Assembly (NCBI GenBank): GCA_026225395.1
Contig: JAMFSR010000021.1
Span: 1 to 64,000 of the forward strand
Origin: Granulicella sapmiensis
Lineage (GTDB): Bacteria > Acidobacteriota > Terriglobia > Terriglobales > Acidobacteriaceae
Direction: 5' to 3'
DNA: 64,000 nt
This document shows, in pieces, positions 7,869-17,500 of the stretch. The notes under the pieces are model-generated. The model was not told where the DNA came from. It did not search any database and saw nothing but the letters and a program-made list of their open reading frames with translations. The translations under genes and the position numbers were made by a program. Every line of letters begins with the position of its first letter. Within the stretch, counting starts at the first letter, position 1.

Positions 7869-9431
7869 TCAGGAAGACTTCGGCACAGCCGGCAGGAGCT
7901 CTCCCGCGAGACCCTTACGCACGAGGCCAGCCAGGAAGTCAGCGAAGGGAACAATGTCTTCTCCAACGCTCGCACGTTCGAGGGCGCTCATATAAACGTT
8001 GCGATCTCCAACTGGTATCACCGTCCAGGGGTATCCACCAGATGCCAGCATCACGTTCATCAGGAAGCGCCCGACGCGGCCGTTTCCGTCCATGTAGGGA
8101 TGAATGTAGACGAAGAGGAAATGCCCCAGCACGACGCGCACCGCCGGGTGCGCTTCTTCGCGGAGGAGATCGAAGAGTGCTGGCATGGCGTCCCGCACCG
8201 CGTCGCGGTTGAGCGGGACGTGCATGGACTTCCGAATGTAGACCTGGCTGTTTCGATACCCGGCAAGGTCTGCGGGCTTCAAGATGCCAGATGCCACGCT
8301 CGGCGAGAAGAGTTCCCGATACCATGCCCCGTGTTCGTCGTCCGCGACTTGGCCGGGATTATCGCCGCGCAGAACCCGTCCAACGCCTTGCTGCACGGCC
8401 TGGAACGCCAGCCAGTATCCACGCGCCGCCATCGCGTTCCGCTGCTCACGGTCGCCCTCATGGGCTTCGGGGTTCCATGAGCCAGCGCGGACTCGCTCAA
8501 TCAAGTCTGCCGTGACGCGGTAGCCTTCGATGGACAGCGAATGGTAAGCGTCGGTGACATAGGTTTCGTTAACGCGCTTCAAGTAGGCCGCGATATTGCG
8601 CGGCGTCCCCGGCGCTTTGGGGAACCGCTCAATGATCGGCTCTCGCATCTTCTGCCAAAGCAGCCGTATTCGGTTTACATACGGAGATGTTTCACGGGGG
8701 TGGAGAACGAGATTCGGTCTATCGGTGAATGGGTCGGTTTCCCGAACAGCATAACCGGCAGCAGTCATCGTCTTCACAATGTCGTCTGCGATGCGATCAC
8801 GCCCGATGTTGCGGAAAGCTCCGGCCAGACGCCCCGCAATGATGGTGTGTCCTCCCGCCAGCAGTCGGGCCAGGAGCCCGGAGGCATCACGGACCATCAG
8901 CAGGACAGCTCGAACGTCCGTCGAACTGTGGGTAAAGAAATTGGGAGAGCATTCGAGGAGGGCGGACTCCTGCGAGAAGACCTGCAGGCCGTCTGCAACC
9001 TGCCGATCAGCCGCTACGGGCAGGGAAGAGCGAAGATCAAGGAGGGACGTGCCGTGCGGGAGCTTGGTGACGGCATTCCGGGCTTTCGGCGCCCTCACCA
9101 TCAGTTGCCGAGGGACTGTCCAACTGCCAGCATGGACCGACAGGGATTGCTCGGGCGAGAAGCACCATTGCGTTCCGAAACGCTCTCTGAGGTAGACCGC
9201 GCAGAACTGCCAATAGGAGGCGTACCAAGCCGTGCTCTCGCCCGTTGCATCGTCTGGGCGGCTCGGAATAAGCCAGCCCTTTAGAACCGGTTGGAGAAAG
9301 CCTTGAGCGAGCAGTCGTTCCCTGTGCGTGCGAGACAGATCCCTTGCACGAATCGCTACGCCACCGTCTGCTCTCTGGAGTTTGGCAAGGGCCTCCAAGG
9401 ACTGCGCCAGTTTTTCCGACGGTGTGGCCAT
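7869..9431 (-). CDS. Fic-domain protein with AbiEi-like N-terminal region
   Basis: The 520-residue protein carries the Fic core HPYMDGNGRVGR at residues 444-455, with catalytic His444. Fic enzymes transfer AMP or other phosphates from nucleotides to target proteins. An autoinhibitory motif SLSIEG (Ser298, Glu302, Gly303) precedes the core, matching class II Fic. The first ~200 residues resemble the winged-helix region of AbiEi antitoxins: a helix-turn-helix-like IRARDLSRTHRERLLAQG followed by LKGWLIPS. This suggests a DNA-binding regulator fused to the Fic enzyme. AAGGGAG precedes the ATG. Two identical 10-base repeats lie just upstream and could be its operator. Confidence 0.85.
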   Translation of the reverse strand: MATPSEKLAQSLEALAKLQRADGGVAIRARDLSRTHRERLLAQGFLQPVLKGWLIPSRPDDATGESTAWYASYWQFCAVYLRERFGTQWCFSPEQSLSVHAGSWTVPRQLMVRAPKARNAVTKLPHGTSLLDLRSSLPVAADRQVADGLQVFSQESALLECSPNFFTHSSTDVRAVLLMVRDASGLLARLLAGGHTIIAGRLAGAFRNIGRDRIADDIVKTMTAAGYAVRETDPFTDRPNLVLHPRETSPYVNRIRLLWQKMREPIIERFPKAPGTPRNIAAYLKRVNETYVTDAYHSLSIEGYRVTADLIERVRAGSWNPEAHEGDREQRNAMAARGYWLAFQAVQQGVGRVLRGDNPGQVADDEHGAWYRELFSPSVASGILKPADLAGYRNSQVYIRKSMHVPLNRDAVRDAMPALFDLLREEAHPAVRVVLGHFLFVYIHPYMDGNGRVGRFLMNVMLASGGYPWTVIPVGDRNVYMSALERASVGEDIVPFADFLAGLVRKGLAGELLPAVPKSS

Positions 9432-9440
9432 GTTGCTCCC

Positions 9441-9490
9441 TTAGCTTTTCCCGCTGCACGGAAATTAGCTTTTCATGTTGTACGCTTTTT
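9441..9490 (-). repeat. Repeats upstream of the Fic gene (candidate operator)
   Basis: TTAGCTTTTC occurs at 9441-9450 and 9465-9474, with a related TACGCTTTTT at 9481-9490. They lie immediately upstream of the Fic start codon. The first copy overlaps the Shine-Dalgarno region. A regulatory role is inferred from position only. Confidence 0.5.
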
Positions 9491-9668
9491 ATCTTATTAT
9501 GTCGAGACTAGAGGCGCTGGAGGCTGCTTAGGTCGATTCTCACTTGTCAAAATGTCTTTTGCAGGACTCGCCGCTGAGGGCACGGGTCTGGGCCACAGCT
9601 TTGCGATCGGTTCGCGTTTTCCCCAAGACAAAGAAGGTAAACTTATACCTTGATTCCGCAGGAGAGTT

Positions 9669-10676
9669 ATGGCAGAGCAGGTGTACTGGGGCATCCATAT
9701 CGGGGCGGCCGGAGACTTCATGGCCCGCGAACAGTCTTACATCGGAATTGGCTGGGACGAAGTTGGTGACCTCCGCAAGTTAAACCCCACGCGCGATGCT
9801 TTCAAAGCCGCAGTTGCACAGATCCTACCCGGCAAGCCGAAAGGCTACATCATCAATGCCGGCAGCCAACTGTACCGTTTCATCCATGAGATGAAGGTCG
9901 GTGAGTGGGTGGTGTACCGTTCCAAGATTGACCGCCAATTCTATGTCGGTCGCGTAGCCGAGGACTATGACTTCCGGCCGGACCTCAGTGCGCAGTATCC
10001 CAATGTCCGCAAGGTGAAATGGGAGGGTATAGTGGCACCTACTGGCGTCTCGGCAGGTGCGCGCAACGAACATGGATCGGCTCTCACTCTGTATCAGATC
10101 AAGAACTACGGTGAAGAGTTTGTTCTTGCCGTTCAAGGCGAGAATGTTCTGTCAGATGAGCAGGACGAAGAAGAGACGGCGACTGTTGCTGCCGAAGCGG
10201 TTCAAAGCACGGAAGATTTCATTCTTGGTGAGCTAGATAAACATCTGAAAGGATCTCCATTCGAGGAGTTCCTTAAAGATCTACTCAGAACGATGGGTTA
10301 CCGCACAGACGGAGGCGGCAAGCCAGGCACAGACGGAGGAATCGACATCACGGCATATCGTGATGAGCTTCGTCTTATGCCACCAATCATCCGAGTGCAG
10401 GCGAAGAGTGGGCACGGACAGATTGGGAGACCGAAGGTGCAAGAGCACTTCGGTACGCTGGCCCAAGGCGAGTATGGACTCTTTGTCGCCCTCGGAGGAT
10501 TTCACAGCAATGCCACCGAGTGGGCCAAATCAAGAAACAATCTGCGATTGATAGATGGCCCAGAGCTTGTCCAGCTAATCTTAGATCACTACGAGGAACT
10601 GCATCCGCGCTACAAGGCACTTTTGCCGTTGGAGCGGGTCTACATCCCGCAACCGGTGACAGAAATCGCCAATTAA
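9669..10676 (+). CDS. Mrr-like (type IV) restriction endonuclease with extra N-terminal domain
   Basis: The 335-residue protein has a PD-(D/E)xK fold of the Mrr_cat type at about residues 190-310. It reads FEEFLKDLLRTMGY, then GTDGGIDI (Asp222, Asp226), then RVQAKS (Gln244, Lys246), which is the Mrr-specific QxK form. The first ~130 residues form a separate domain (VYWGIHIGAAGDF to KVKWEGIV) that looks like a nucleic-acid or modified-base reader. This fits a modification-dependent nuclease that attacks foreign methylated DNA. GCAGGAGAG precedes the ATG. It stands alone without a methyltransferase, as expected for type IV systems. Confidence 0.85.
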   Translation: MAEQVYWGIHIGAAGDFMAREQSYIGIGWDEVGDLRKLNPTRDAFKAAVAQILPGKPKGYIINAGSQLYRFIHEMKVGEWVVYRSKIDRQFYVGRVAEDYDFRPDLSAQYPNVRKVKWEGIVAPTGVSAGARNEHGSALTLYQIKNYGEEFVLAVQGENVLSDEQDEEETATVAAEAVQSTEDFILGELDKHLKGSPFEEFLKDLLRTMGYRTDGGGKPGTDGGIDITAYRDELRLMPPIIRVQAKSGHGQIGRPKVQEHFGTLAQGEYGLFVALGGFHSNATEWAKSRNNLRLIDGPELVQLILDHYEELHPRYKALLPLERVYIPQPVTEIAN

Positions 10677-10757
10677 GCTGTGCGCATGGGCCAACCTACT
10701 AATCGACTAGTCCTGATAAAGGCTTCTCGGAAGTGATCTTGTCCGGTAGCTGCGCGG

Positions 10758-11171
10758 TCATTCGTTGTCAGATTGTTTGAGAATCCTTGTGGCCCGCAAC
10801 ATGACTTGCTCCGCGGCCTCTTGCCCGAGGAGCGCCTTGGCAAACAAAGAGAACTGGATTGCCCGCATGGCGATCGGCTCGGCAACCAACTTGAGGTCGT
10901 CTTCGGAGAGGGTTTCGAGATCGGCGAGGACGTTTTCGGTTTCAAGATCGCAGAACGCCCACTTCAAGGCGGAGATGACCCGCCAAACGTATCTTTCTTC
11001 GAGCGGCAGTTCGGCTAATGCGGCCAGGTAAGGCGCTGTGTCCTGCCCTCCGATATGGGCCTTAAGCAGCTCCAGATACGGCCTCATCTTTTCCGAGCGG
11101 ACGAGATCTTGGGCGCCTGGCTCCTGTTGCAACGCACTGATTGGAAGGCTCTGCGGGGTGGGGTGCATCAT
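10758..11171 (-). CDS. Small acidic hypothetical protein
   Basis: This 137-residue, helix-rich acidic protein has no recognised domain, signal peptide or membrane segment. It contains an ERYVWRVISALKWAFCDLET stretch that looks like a packed amphipathic helix. GGGAG lies a few bases before the double ATG at its start, so it is probably a real gene. It converges on the Mrr gene and is the last gene of the accessory region before tRNA-Leu. No function can be proposed. Confidence 0.6.
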   Translation of the reverse strand: MMHPTPQSLPISALQQEPGAQDLVRSEKMRPYLELLKAHIGGQDTAPYLAALAELPLEERYVWRVISALKWAFCDLETENVLADLETLSEDDLKLVAEPIAMRAIQFSLFAKALLGQEAAEQVMLRATRILKQSDNE

Positions 11172-11276
11172 CTTGTCTCCCTGTGTATCCGAGTCCTAGC
11201 CTACATCGTCCATTTGTACGGAGGGCAACTGGCGAAACCGCTCGGTTGGCCACTGCCAAAACGAAAGTTGGCTACA

Positions 11277-11297
11277 ACCACTACAAAAACCACTACA
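11277..11297. repeat. Direct repeat ACCACTACA near tRNA-Leu
   Basis: ACCACTACA occurs at 11277-11285 and 11289-11297, twelve bases apart. The pair lies between the island genes and the tRNA terminator. It could be a recombinase arm-type site left at an element end, but no integrase is present to support this. Confidence 0.35.
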
Positions 11298-11303
11298 GTG
11301 GCG

Positions 11304-11337
11304 AAAAAGAAGGCCAGCCGTTTCGGGCTGGCCTTCT
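11304..11337 (-). terminator. Rho-independent terminator of tRNA-Leu
   Basis: A 12-base perfect stem (11308-11319 with 11326-11337) has the core GGCCAGCC/GGCTGGCC. It is followed on the minus strand by a run of Ts (11304-11308 read as AAAAA on plus). It lies 23 bases downstream of the tRNA-Leu 3' end. Confidence 0.85.
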
Positions 11338-11360
11338 CGTATCTTATTGATTCTTTGGAT

Positions 11361-11445
11361 TGGTGCGGAGGAGGGGACTTGAACCCCTATGCCTTGCGGC
11401 GCTAGCACCTCAAGCTAGTGCGTCTGCCAATTTCGCCACCTCCGC
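11361..11445 (-). tRNA. tRNA-Leu(GAG)
   Basis: The minus strand folds as an 85-base class II tRNA. The acceptor GCGGAGG pairs with CCTCCGC before the discriminator A and an encoded CCA. The anticodon stem CTAGC/GCTAG encloses TTGAGGT, giving anticodon GAG. A variable arm and the T arm GGGGTTCAAGTCCCC follow. Its 3' end faces the accessory region, the orientation expected for a tRNA used as an integration site. Confidence 0.95.
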
Positions 11446-11550
11446 TTGGAGCCTGACGCAAGCAAAAGTGCGACAGGAGTGACGTGCAATCCGAAGATGA
11501 GTATAGCATTTTTCCGTCGTCCCATATGGTGGGCGCGGAATGATGAAAAC

Positions 11551-12264
11551 TCAGAAGTGTTCCAGCAAGTCGCCGAAGCGGGATAGTTCGAGAAGCGTCT
11601 GGCCCTCCGGCGGGTTGTCGACGACTTCGTGCTCGAGCACCCAGGTGAAGTCGTGGGGCACGAAGATGGCGTTCAGGCCGGCGGCCAGGGCGGGGTTGAC
11701 GTCGGAGCGAGGCGAGTTGCCGATCATCCAGGTATTGGGTGCGTCGCAGACGTGGCGGGAGATGAGTTCGCGGTAGGCCGCTTCTTTCTTTTCTGCGAGG
11801 ACTTCCACAGCAGAGAAAAACGGCTTCAGGCCGGAGCGCTCGAGCTTGTCGGTTTGCTCTTCGAGGTTGCCCTTCGTGACAAGAATGCAGCGGTGGCGCT
11901 GGCTGAGGTCCTTGAGGGTTTCGGCGACTTTGGGTAACAGCTCAATCTCGGCCATGGAGATGGACTCGGTGAAGGCGACGATGCGGGCGTGCTTTTCAGC
12001 CGTGATTTCGGTGTCAGTGAGTTGCTCGAAGCAGGCAACGAGCGAACGGCGAAAGCTCTGGAGGCCGTAGCCGTACTCGGCAATGGTGGCGCGCTCGCAG
12101 AGATTGAGGTGCTCGCGAACTTCTTCGTTAGTGTGGACGCGATGATCGAGGTAGGAGATGAAGGCGGCGATGGCGCGTTCGAAGTAGATGTTGTTCTCCC
12201 AGAGCGTGTCGTCGGCGTCGAAGAGGAGAGTTTGTTGCTGGAGTTTTGCGAAAGGCTCGGTCAC
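11551..12264 (-). CDS. HAD-superfamily hydrolase
   Basis: The 237-residue protein shows the HAD motifs in order. Motif I is LLFDADDTLWE (nucleophile Asp, then Asp+2). Motif II is CILVTKG. Motif IV is MIGNSPRSDVNPAL. A helical cap sits between motifs I and II. It is likely a cytoplasmic phosphatase acting on a small phosphorylated metabolite; the substrate cannot be told from sequence. The start is GTG at 12264, since the overlapping ATG is out of frame. It is divergent from the membrane-protein gene, with about 40 bases between them. Confidence 0.85.
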   Translation of the reverse strand: MTEPFAKLQQQTLLFDADDTLWENNIYFERAIAAFISYLDHRVHTNEEVREHLNLCERATIAEYGYGLQSFRRSLVACFEQLTDTEITAEKHARIVAFTESISMAEIELLPKVAETLKDLSQRHRCILVTKGNLEEQTDKLERSGLKPFFSAVEVLAEKKEAAYRELISRHVCDAPNTWMIGNSPRSDVNPALAAGLNAIFVPHDFTWVLEHEVVDNPPEGQTLLELSRFGDLLEHF

Positions 12265-12305
12265 ATACGGATTATAAAGTCGGGTGTTGAATCGGGACTA
12301 GACCG

Positions 12306-14429
12306 ATGGCCGTCTATGCTAGACGAGCGGAGACGAGAACGTTGCATCCAGCCTGGACTTACATGTTGCGGGATGCCGGTGGGAGCCTTTGGGGCACGCT
12401 GGTATTTGCGCTGGCGCTCGTGAGCCCGGGATATTGCGCGGGGTGGTGGGCGGATTTGCGCGGCTTTCGTACGCGCGGGCTAATGGAGCAGGTGGCGTGG
12501 AGCGTGGCGTTGTCGTTTGGGTTAGGGACGCTGCCGCTGGTGGCTATCGTTTGGCTCGGCGGGATGGTTGCGGGTGAAGTGGTGCTGGTGGTTCTCGGGG
12601 TTGTAGCTGGGGTGATTTTCTGGCGGCATAGGCCGCCAGTGGATGTGTCGCGGCGGGAGTTTCGGCTTGGCTTGATTGCGGTGGCGGGGTGGACCGCGCT
12701 GGTGTTGTTGAGCCTGGTGGATTGGGGGATTGGTTCACGATTGTGGATGAGCGTGACCAGCTATGACCACGGGCTAAGGACAGCGTTTGTGGATGCGGTG
12801 ATGCGGACCGGTGTGCCGACGGTGAACCCGCTGTACTGGCCGGGACAGGATGTCTCGCTGCGTTATTACTACTTCTGGTACGTGACCTGTGGAGTGGTTG
12901 GGCGGCTGGCCCATATCTCGGCGCGGCAGGCGCTGATTGCCAGTTGCGTTTGGCCCGTGTTTGGGATCGGCGCGATGCTGGCGTTGTTTGAGCGATACAT
13001 GCTGGGATGGGGTGGAGAGGAGCTGCGACGGAAGTGGTCGATCAGCATTGTGCTGTTGGCGGTTACGGGGCTCGATATTTTTGTGGCGGTTTTCAATGGT
13101 TTCAGCAGCAGCTTTCAGGGCGATATGGAGTGGTGGTCGATCGACCACGTGGCTTCGTGGGTAGATACCTTTCTCTGGGTACCGCATCATGCGGCCGCGC
13201 TGATTTGTTGTCTGTTGGCGATGCTCCTACTTTGGATGGGCAGTGAAGAAGAGCGACGTAAAGTGCGGGTGAAGATGGCCGTGATTGCAGGGATCAGTCT
13301 TGCGGGGGCGTTTGGGCTTTCCACGTATGTGGCTGTTGCTACGGGGCTGGTGCTCGCGGGCTGGGTCTGCTGGGAGATGTTTCCCGAGCGAAAAGTGAGG
13401 ATGCTGGAGTGTGTCTGTGTAGCAGCTTTGGTGGCCGGTGTAACGCTGCTTCCGTATCTTCTGCAATTGCTGCACAGTTCGGGAGCGGGAGGAACTTCGG
13501 CGCACGTATTGGGCTTCGGGGTTCGGCAGATGCTTGATCCTGACTTGCTTTCGGGAGTTACGGCAATCGAACTTTTGAAGTTGCATCACCCCTTTGCGGC
13601 TACGCAGGTCGTTGCAGGGGTGTTGCTGGTTCCGGGGTACGTGATCGAATTCGGATTCTTTGCCGTGGTGCTGGTGGTGATGCAGCGGCGCAGAGGCCTG
13701 ATAGAGGATGGGGAACGCACGCTGCTGGTCTGGGTATGGGTGGGACTGGTCGCGGCGACGTTCGTAAGGTCGCGGGTGATTGCGACCAACGATTACGGGT
13801 TAAGGGCAATCCTGCTGCCGCAGTTTCTCCTTCTGCCGTTGGCCGTTGGGGTATTCGAAAGAAGCGCAGGTTGGCTGCGTCGCGTGTTGATTGGACTGGC
13901 TGTGATTGGGGTATGTGGGTCGGTTTATCAGGTGGCGATGTTGCGGGCGTTCCTGCCATGGCAGGAGAAGCATGGTAATCCGTTAATGGCAGACCTTGCC
14001 GAGCGGAATTATGCTCTGCGGGCTGCGTATGCGGCGTTGCGAGGACGAATGCCGGAGAGCGCCCGGGTGCAGTATGACATCTCAGAGGGCGGGTACTTTG
14101 GCGCGGCCCGGATGCTTGAGAACAATCACCAGGCGATCAGCTCGGAAGAGCCTTGCAATGTGAGCTTCGGGGGTGATGTGGCGAGGTGTCGGGGGATTCA
14201 GCGGGGAATTGATCGATTATTCCCGGGTAAGTGGGAGATGGCGCCATCGGCTGCGGAGGCCGGCGCGCTATGCGACGCGCTTGGAGCCGATGCGCTGGTG
14301 GCGACGCGCTGGGATGGGGTTTGGGGTGACTCGGACGGATGGGTCTGGAAGCTGCCGGCGGTGGTGGAACAACCTGAGGTCCGGGTAGTTGCATGCAAGG
14401 GCCTTCGCGAGGACAATGAACCGTACTAA
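12306..14429 (+). CDS. Large polytopic membrane protein, GT-C/DUF2298-like
   Basis: The 707-residue protein has about twelve hydrophobic segments and a soluble C-terminal domain (about residues 560-707). The loop after the first few segments, reading YWPGQDVSLRYYYFWYVTCG, resembles the aromatic loops of GT-C-type glycosyltransferases and the DUF2298 family. It may move sugars from lipid-linked donors at the outer face of the membrane. An alternative ATG at 12363 would remove a non-hydrophobic leader; neither start has a good Shine-Dalgarno sequence. It lies 167 bases upstream of the Ser/Thr kinase gene. The function is uncertain. Confidence 0.7.
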   Translation: MAVYARRAETRTLHPAWTYMLRDAGGSLWGTLVFALALVSPGYCAGWWADLRGFRTRGLMEQVAWSVALSFGLGTLPLVAIVWLGGMVAGEVVLVVLGVVAGVIFWRHRPPVDVSRREFRLGLIAVAGWTALVLLSLVDWGIGSRLWMSVTSYDHGLRTAFVDAVMRTGVPTVNPLYWPGQDVSLRYYYFWYVTCGVVGRLAHISARQALIASCVWPVFGIGAMLALFERYMLGWGGEELRRKWSISIVLLAVTGLDIFVAVFNGFSSSFQGDMEWWSIDHVASWVDTFLWVPHHAAALICCLLAMLLLWMGSEEERRKVRVKMAVIAGISLAGAFGLSTYVAVATGLVLAGWVCWEMFPERKVRMLECVCVAALVAGVTLLPYLLQLLHSSGAGGTSAHVLGFGVRQMLDPDLLSGVTAIELLKLHHPFAATQVVAGVLLVPGYVIEFGFFAVVLVVMQRRRGLIEDGERTLLVWVWVGLVAATFVRSRVIATNDYGLRAILLPQFLLLPLAVGVFERSAGWLRRVLIGLAVIGVCGSVYQVAMLRAFLPWQEKHGNPLMADLAERNYALRAAYAALRGRMPESARVQYDISEGGYFGAARMLENNHQAISSEEPCNVSFGGDVARCRGIQRGIDRLFPGKWEMAPSAAEAGALCDALGADALVATRWDGVWGDSDGWVWKLPAVVEQPEVRVVACKGLREDNEPY

Positions 14430-14596
14430 AATAGGTCGACAAAATAAATACATAGAGTGCATCATCCATTGTCCGGCTCTTCCTTGGTTCTCTCTGCCGA
14501 TTTGTTATACGGATCGACCGAAAGAAGAGCAGTATGGTGGTGGACTTGAAGCGGGCACGCGAAGAGCGTTGAAACGTTCGAGCGAGGAGATGGTGG

Positions 14597-17500
14597 ATGG
14601 TCCCGCGTGTCGGGGATAAGATCGGACCGTACGAGATCCTGGGGCGGCTGGGCAGCGGTGGCATGGGCCTCGTGTTCAGCGCGTGGGACTCCCGGCTACA
14701 GCGGGATGTCGCCATCAAACTGCTGCGCGAAGAGTTCGCAACGCCTGGGATGAGGCAGCGGTTTCTGCAGGAGGCGCGTGCGGCTTCGCGGCTGAACCAC
14801 GCCAACATCTGCACCATCTTCGACATCGGCGAGCAGGAGGGCGATCCCTATCTGGTGATGGAGCTGCTCAAAGGGGAGACCATCCGGGCGAGGATTTCGC
14901 GTGGGTCTGTAGCTGTGGAGGATCTGCTCAGTGTCGCCATTGAGGCGGCGGATGCGCTGATCGTGGCGCATGGGCGGGGGATCATTCATCGCGACATCAA
15001 GCCGGCGAACATTATGCTGGTGGAAAAGTCGGCCGGGAGATTCCAGACCAAGGTGCTGGACTTCGGTTTGGCTAAGGTCGAAAAAGGTGACGGCGCGGAG
15101 ACGCGCTTCGACCTGACGAGCGCCGGCACGACCGTGGGCACGGTGGCCTATATGTCACCAGAGCAGGCTCGCGGTGAGCCGCTGGACGCCCGATCCGACC
15201 TGTTTTCTTTAGGGATTGTGTTGTATGAGATGGCTACTGGAGAGTTGCCGTTCCAGGGGGCGACAAGCGCGCTGGTTTTTGTGCAGCTGCTGAGCCAGCG
15301 TCCCGAGCCGGTGCGGGATTTCAACCCCGATATTCCGAAAGACCTCGAAAAGCTGATCCTGACGCTGCTCGAAAAGAAGCGTTCCGATCGTTTTCAGTCG
15401 GCCGCTGAGTTGGTAGAGGCGCTGCAGAAGATCACTCTGAAGCGCGGCGGCGGCGGGGGCATTGGGCTTTGGGGTTCCAAGCCCGCAAAATCGTGGGGCC
15501 GAAATGATAGCCGTAACGATCCTCCTACGCTGCCCGCAAGGCGGCCAACGCGCGAGTCCATCATCGAGTCAAGGGGCTTGCCTCCTTTGGAGGCTTCAAG
15601 GCCTGCCGAGTCGCCGGGGAAGAGTCCATCGAGTTCGAGTGAGACATTCCTTCGACCTGTGAAACGTGTTGTGACGGGAGAAGCAGGGAAGGCTCCTGCA
15701 AAGCCCGAGTCAAGTCCGTCGGCGTTTTCGCTGTTTCAGGCGGCTTCTTCAGCAGCGCACCGGCCTGCCCAGAGTTCATCCGCCAATGTAACTGCACCAC
15801 GGGGTGCTTCGGATGAGCAGCTACCGGCGCTGGGCTCGTCTGCCGCGCATCGTCCTGCGCCGCGAAGCTCGTCGGGAATTCTCCGTCCGGCTTCGCCTCC
15901 GCCGCCCATACGGACACCTTCCAGCGATGCACAGCCTGCGCCACCCCCGGTGTCTTCCGGTGCGCTTCCCATTTCGGCTCAAGCTGCCGCTCCCGAGCCG
16001 ATGCGCACGAGCTCGTCTTTTGCTCTGCCTGCGCAGAGCCCACGGGTTTCCGACTCCGTTGTGCCGGCCGTGAGGGCATCCGATTCTGCTGTACCGAGTG
16101 CGCGGCCGTCTGGAAGCTCGTCTTCGAGGATTGTACGGACTGTGCCGCAGAAGCGGTTTACCCCACCGGACTTGGGCTACTTCGAGGAAGACGACATCAT
16201 CGAGGAGCGTGCGCGTGAGCAGGCTGAGGCTCGTACAAAATCCGGCAAGAGCTGGATCTGGATAGGAGCCCTGGCGTTGCTGGCCGTGGCCGGTGCAGGC
16301 GTCTGGTACCAGACCTCGCACCATGCGACCCCGCCTGCCGATGTTCCTACTTCGCTGCTGCTGGTGTCGATGGCTAACCGGACGGGCGATAGCACGTTGG
16401 GCGGGCTGTTTGACTCCGGCTTGTTGTTCGATCTGCAGCAGTCGCCGCACCTGTCGGTTCGTGGGCAGGGTGATGTCATTGCCGGGAAGAAGTCGTTCGG
16501 GATTACGACGGACTCAAGCGAGCCATCGCTCGATGACGCCCGAAAGATTGCGAAGGCTGTGGGGGCGAGCAACCTGGCTTTTGGAAATATCCATATGGAA
16601 GGCTCCTCGTATGCGCTTGCGCTGCGGGTGTTCGATGTCGCAAGCGGGTCGCGGCTGACGGATGCCACCGAGACTGCTTCAAGCCGGGAGCAGATTGGCG
16701 ATGCGATCGACCGCCTGGCTTCGGACGTTCGATCGAGCCTGGGTGAGTCCGGCGACTCGATCGGGCGTGCTTCGGCTCCGCTGAGCCGGGAGGCGACGTC
16801 GAACCTGGATGCGCTGCAGGCCTATGCGACCGGAGACGCGCTGAAGGGTTCGGGGCAGATTGATGACGCGATGTTCGCGTTTGAGCGGGCGATCGGGTTG
16901 GAGCCTCGGTTCATCCAGGCTTATATCGAGTTGGCGGACATCTACCGGCAGCAACACGCAGAAGCCGCCGCAGCCAAGGCCGCTACCAAGGCCCAGGACT
17001 ACTCCACCGGGGCCGGTGCGAGGACGCAGGCGTTGTCGCAGGCGACCTATGCGTTGAACACGCTGGGCGACTATCCGCAAGCGATCACAGTCTTGCAACA
17101 GCTTTGTAGCAACTATCCGGCGGATGTGGAAGCACATGTGCTGTTGTCGGTGGCTCAACGACTGTCGGGTAATTATGCGGACGCGCTGGCAACGGCTCAG
17201 GCGGTTCTGGCGATGTCTCCTTTCGATACCGAAGCCCGTGGGAACGCCGAGCTTGCCCTGATCGCGCTGGACCGCGTGGAGACGGCTTCTCAGATGGAGC
17301 AGCAAAGCCAGGCCGCCGGACAGACCCATCCGGGGATCGCAGCGCTGCTTGCCATGCTGAGTGCGACCAGCGCTCCCGCTGCAACGGGCAACGAGCAACT
17401 GGCGGCGAAGGTATATCTGGCGGAGGTGCAGGATGCTCGCGGGCAGATGGCTGCCGGTTTGGCTACGTGGCAGGATGTAGCCGCGCACGCGAAAGTCGCG

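Larger units (their letters stand above)
1..11300. mobile_element. Right part of an integrated element or genomic island
   Basis: This stretch is rich in genes typical of conjugative or integrative elements and of defence and addiction: ArdC-like, ParB, SSB-like, HTH/PIN pair, protease pair, Fic and Mrr. It stops about 60 bases short of the 3' end of tRNA-Leu(GAG), and integrative elements often use tRNA 3' ends as attachment sites. Everything beyond the tRNA looks like housekeeping chromosome. No integrase, second tRNA fragment or left boundary is visible, so the element either begins outside the window or is a remnant. The boundary is inferred, not seen as a direct repeat. Confidence 0.5.

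Noticed and set aside
11055..11405. Plus-strand open frame ending in GGGDLNPYALRR
   Set aside because: That ending is the usual translation of a tRNA-Leu complement; the frame runs across a terminator and a tRNA.
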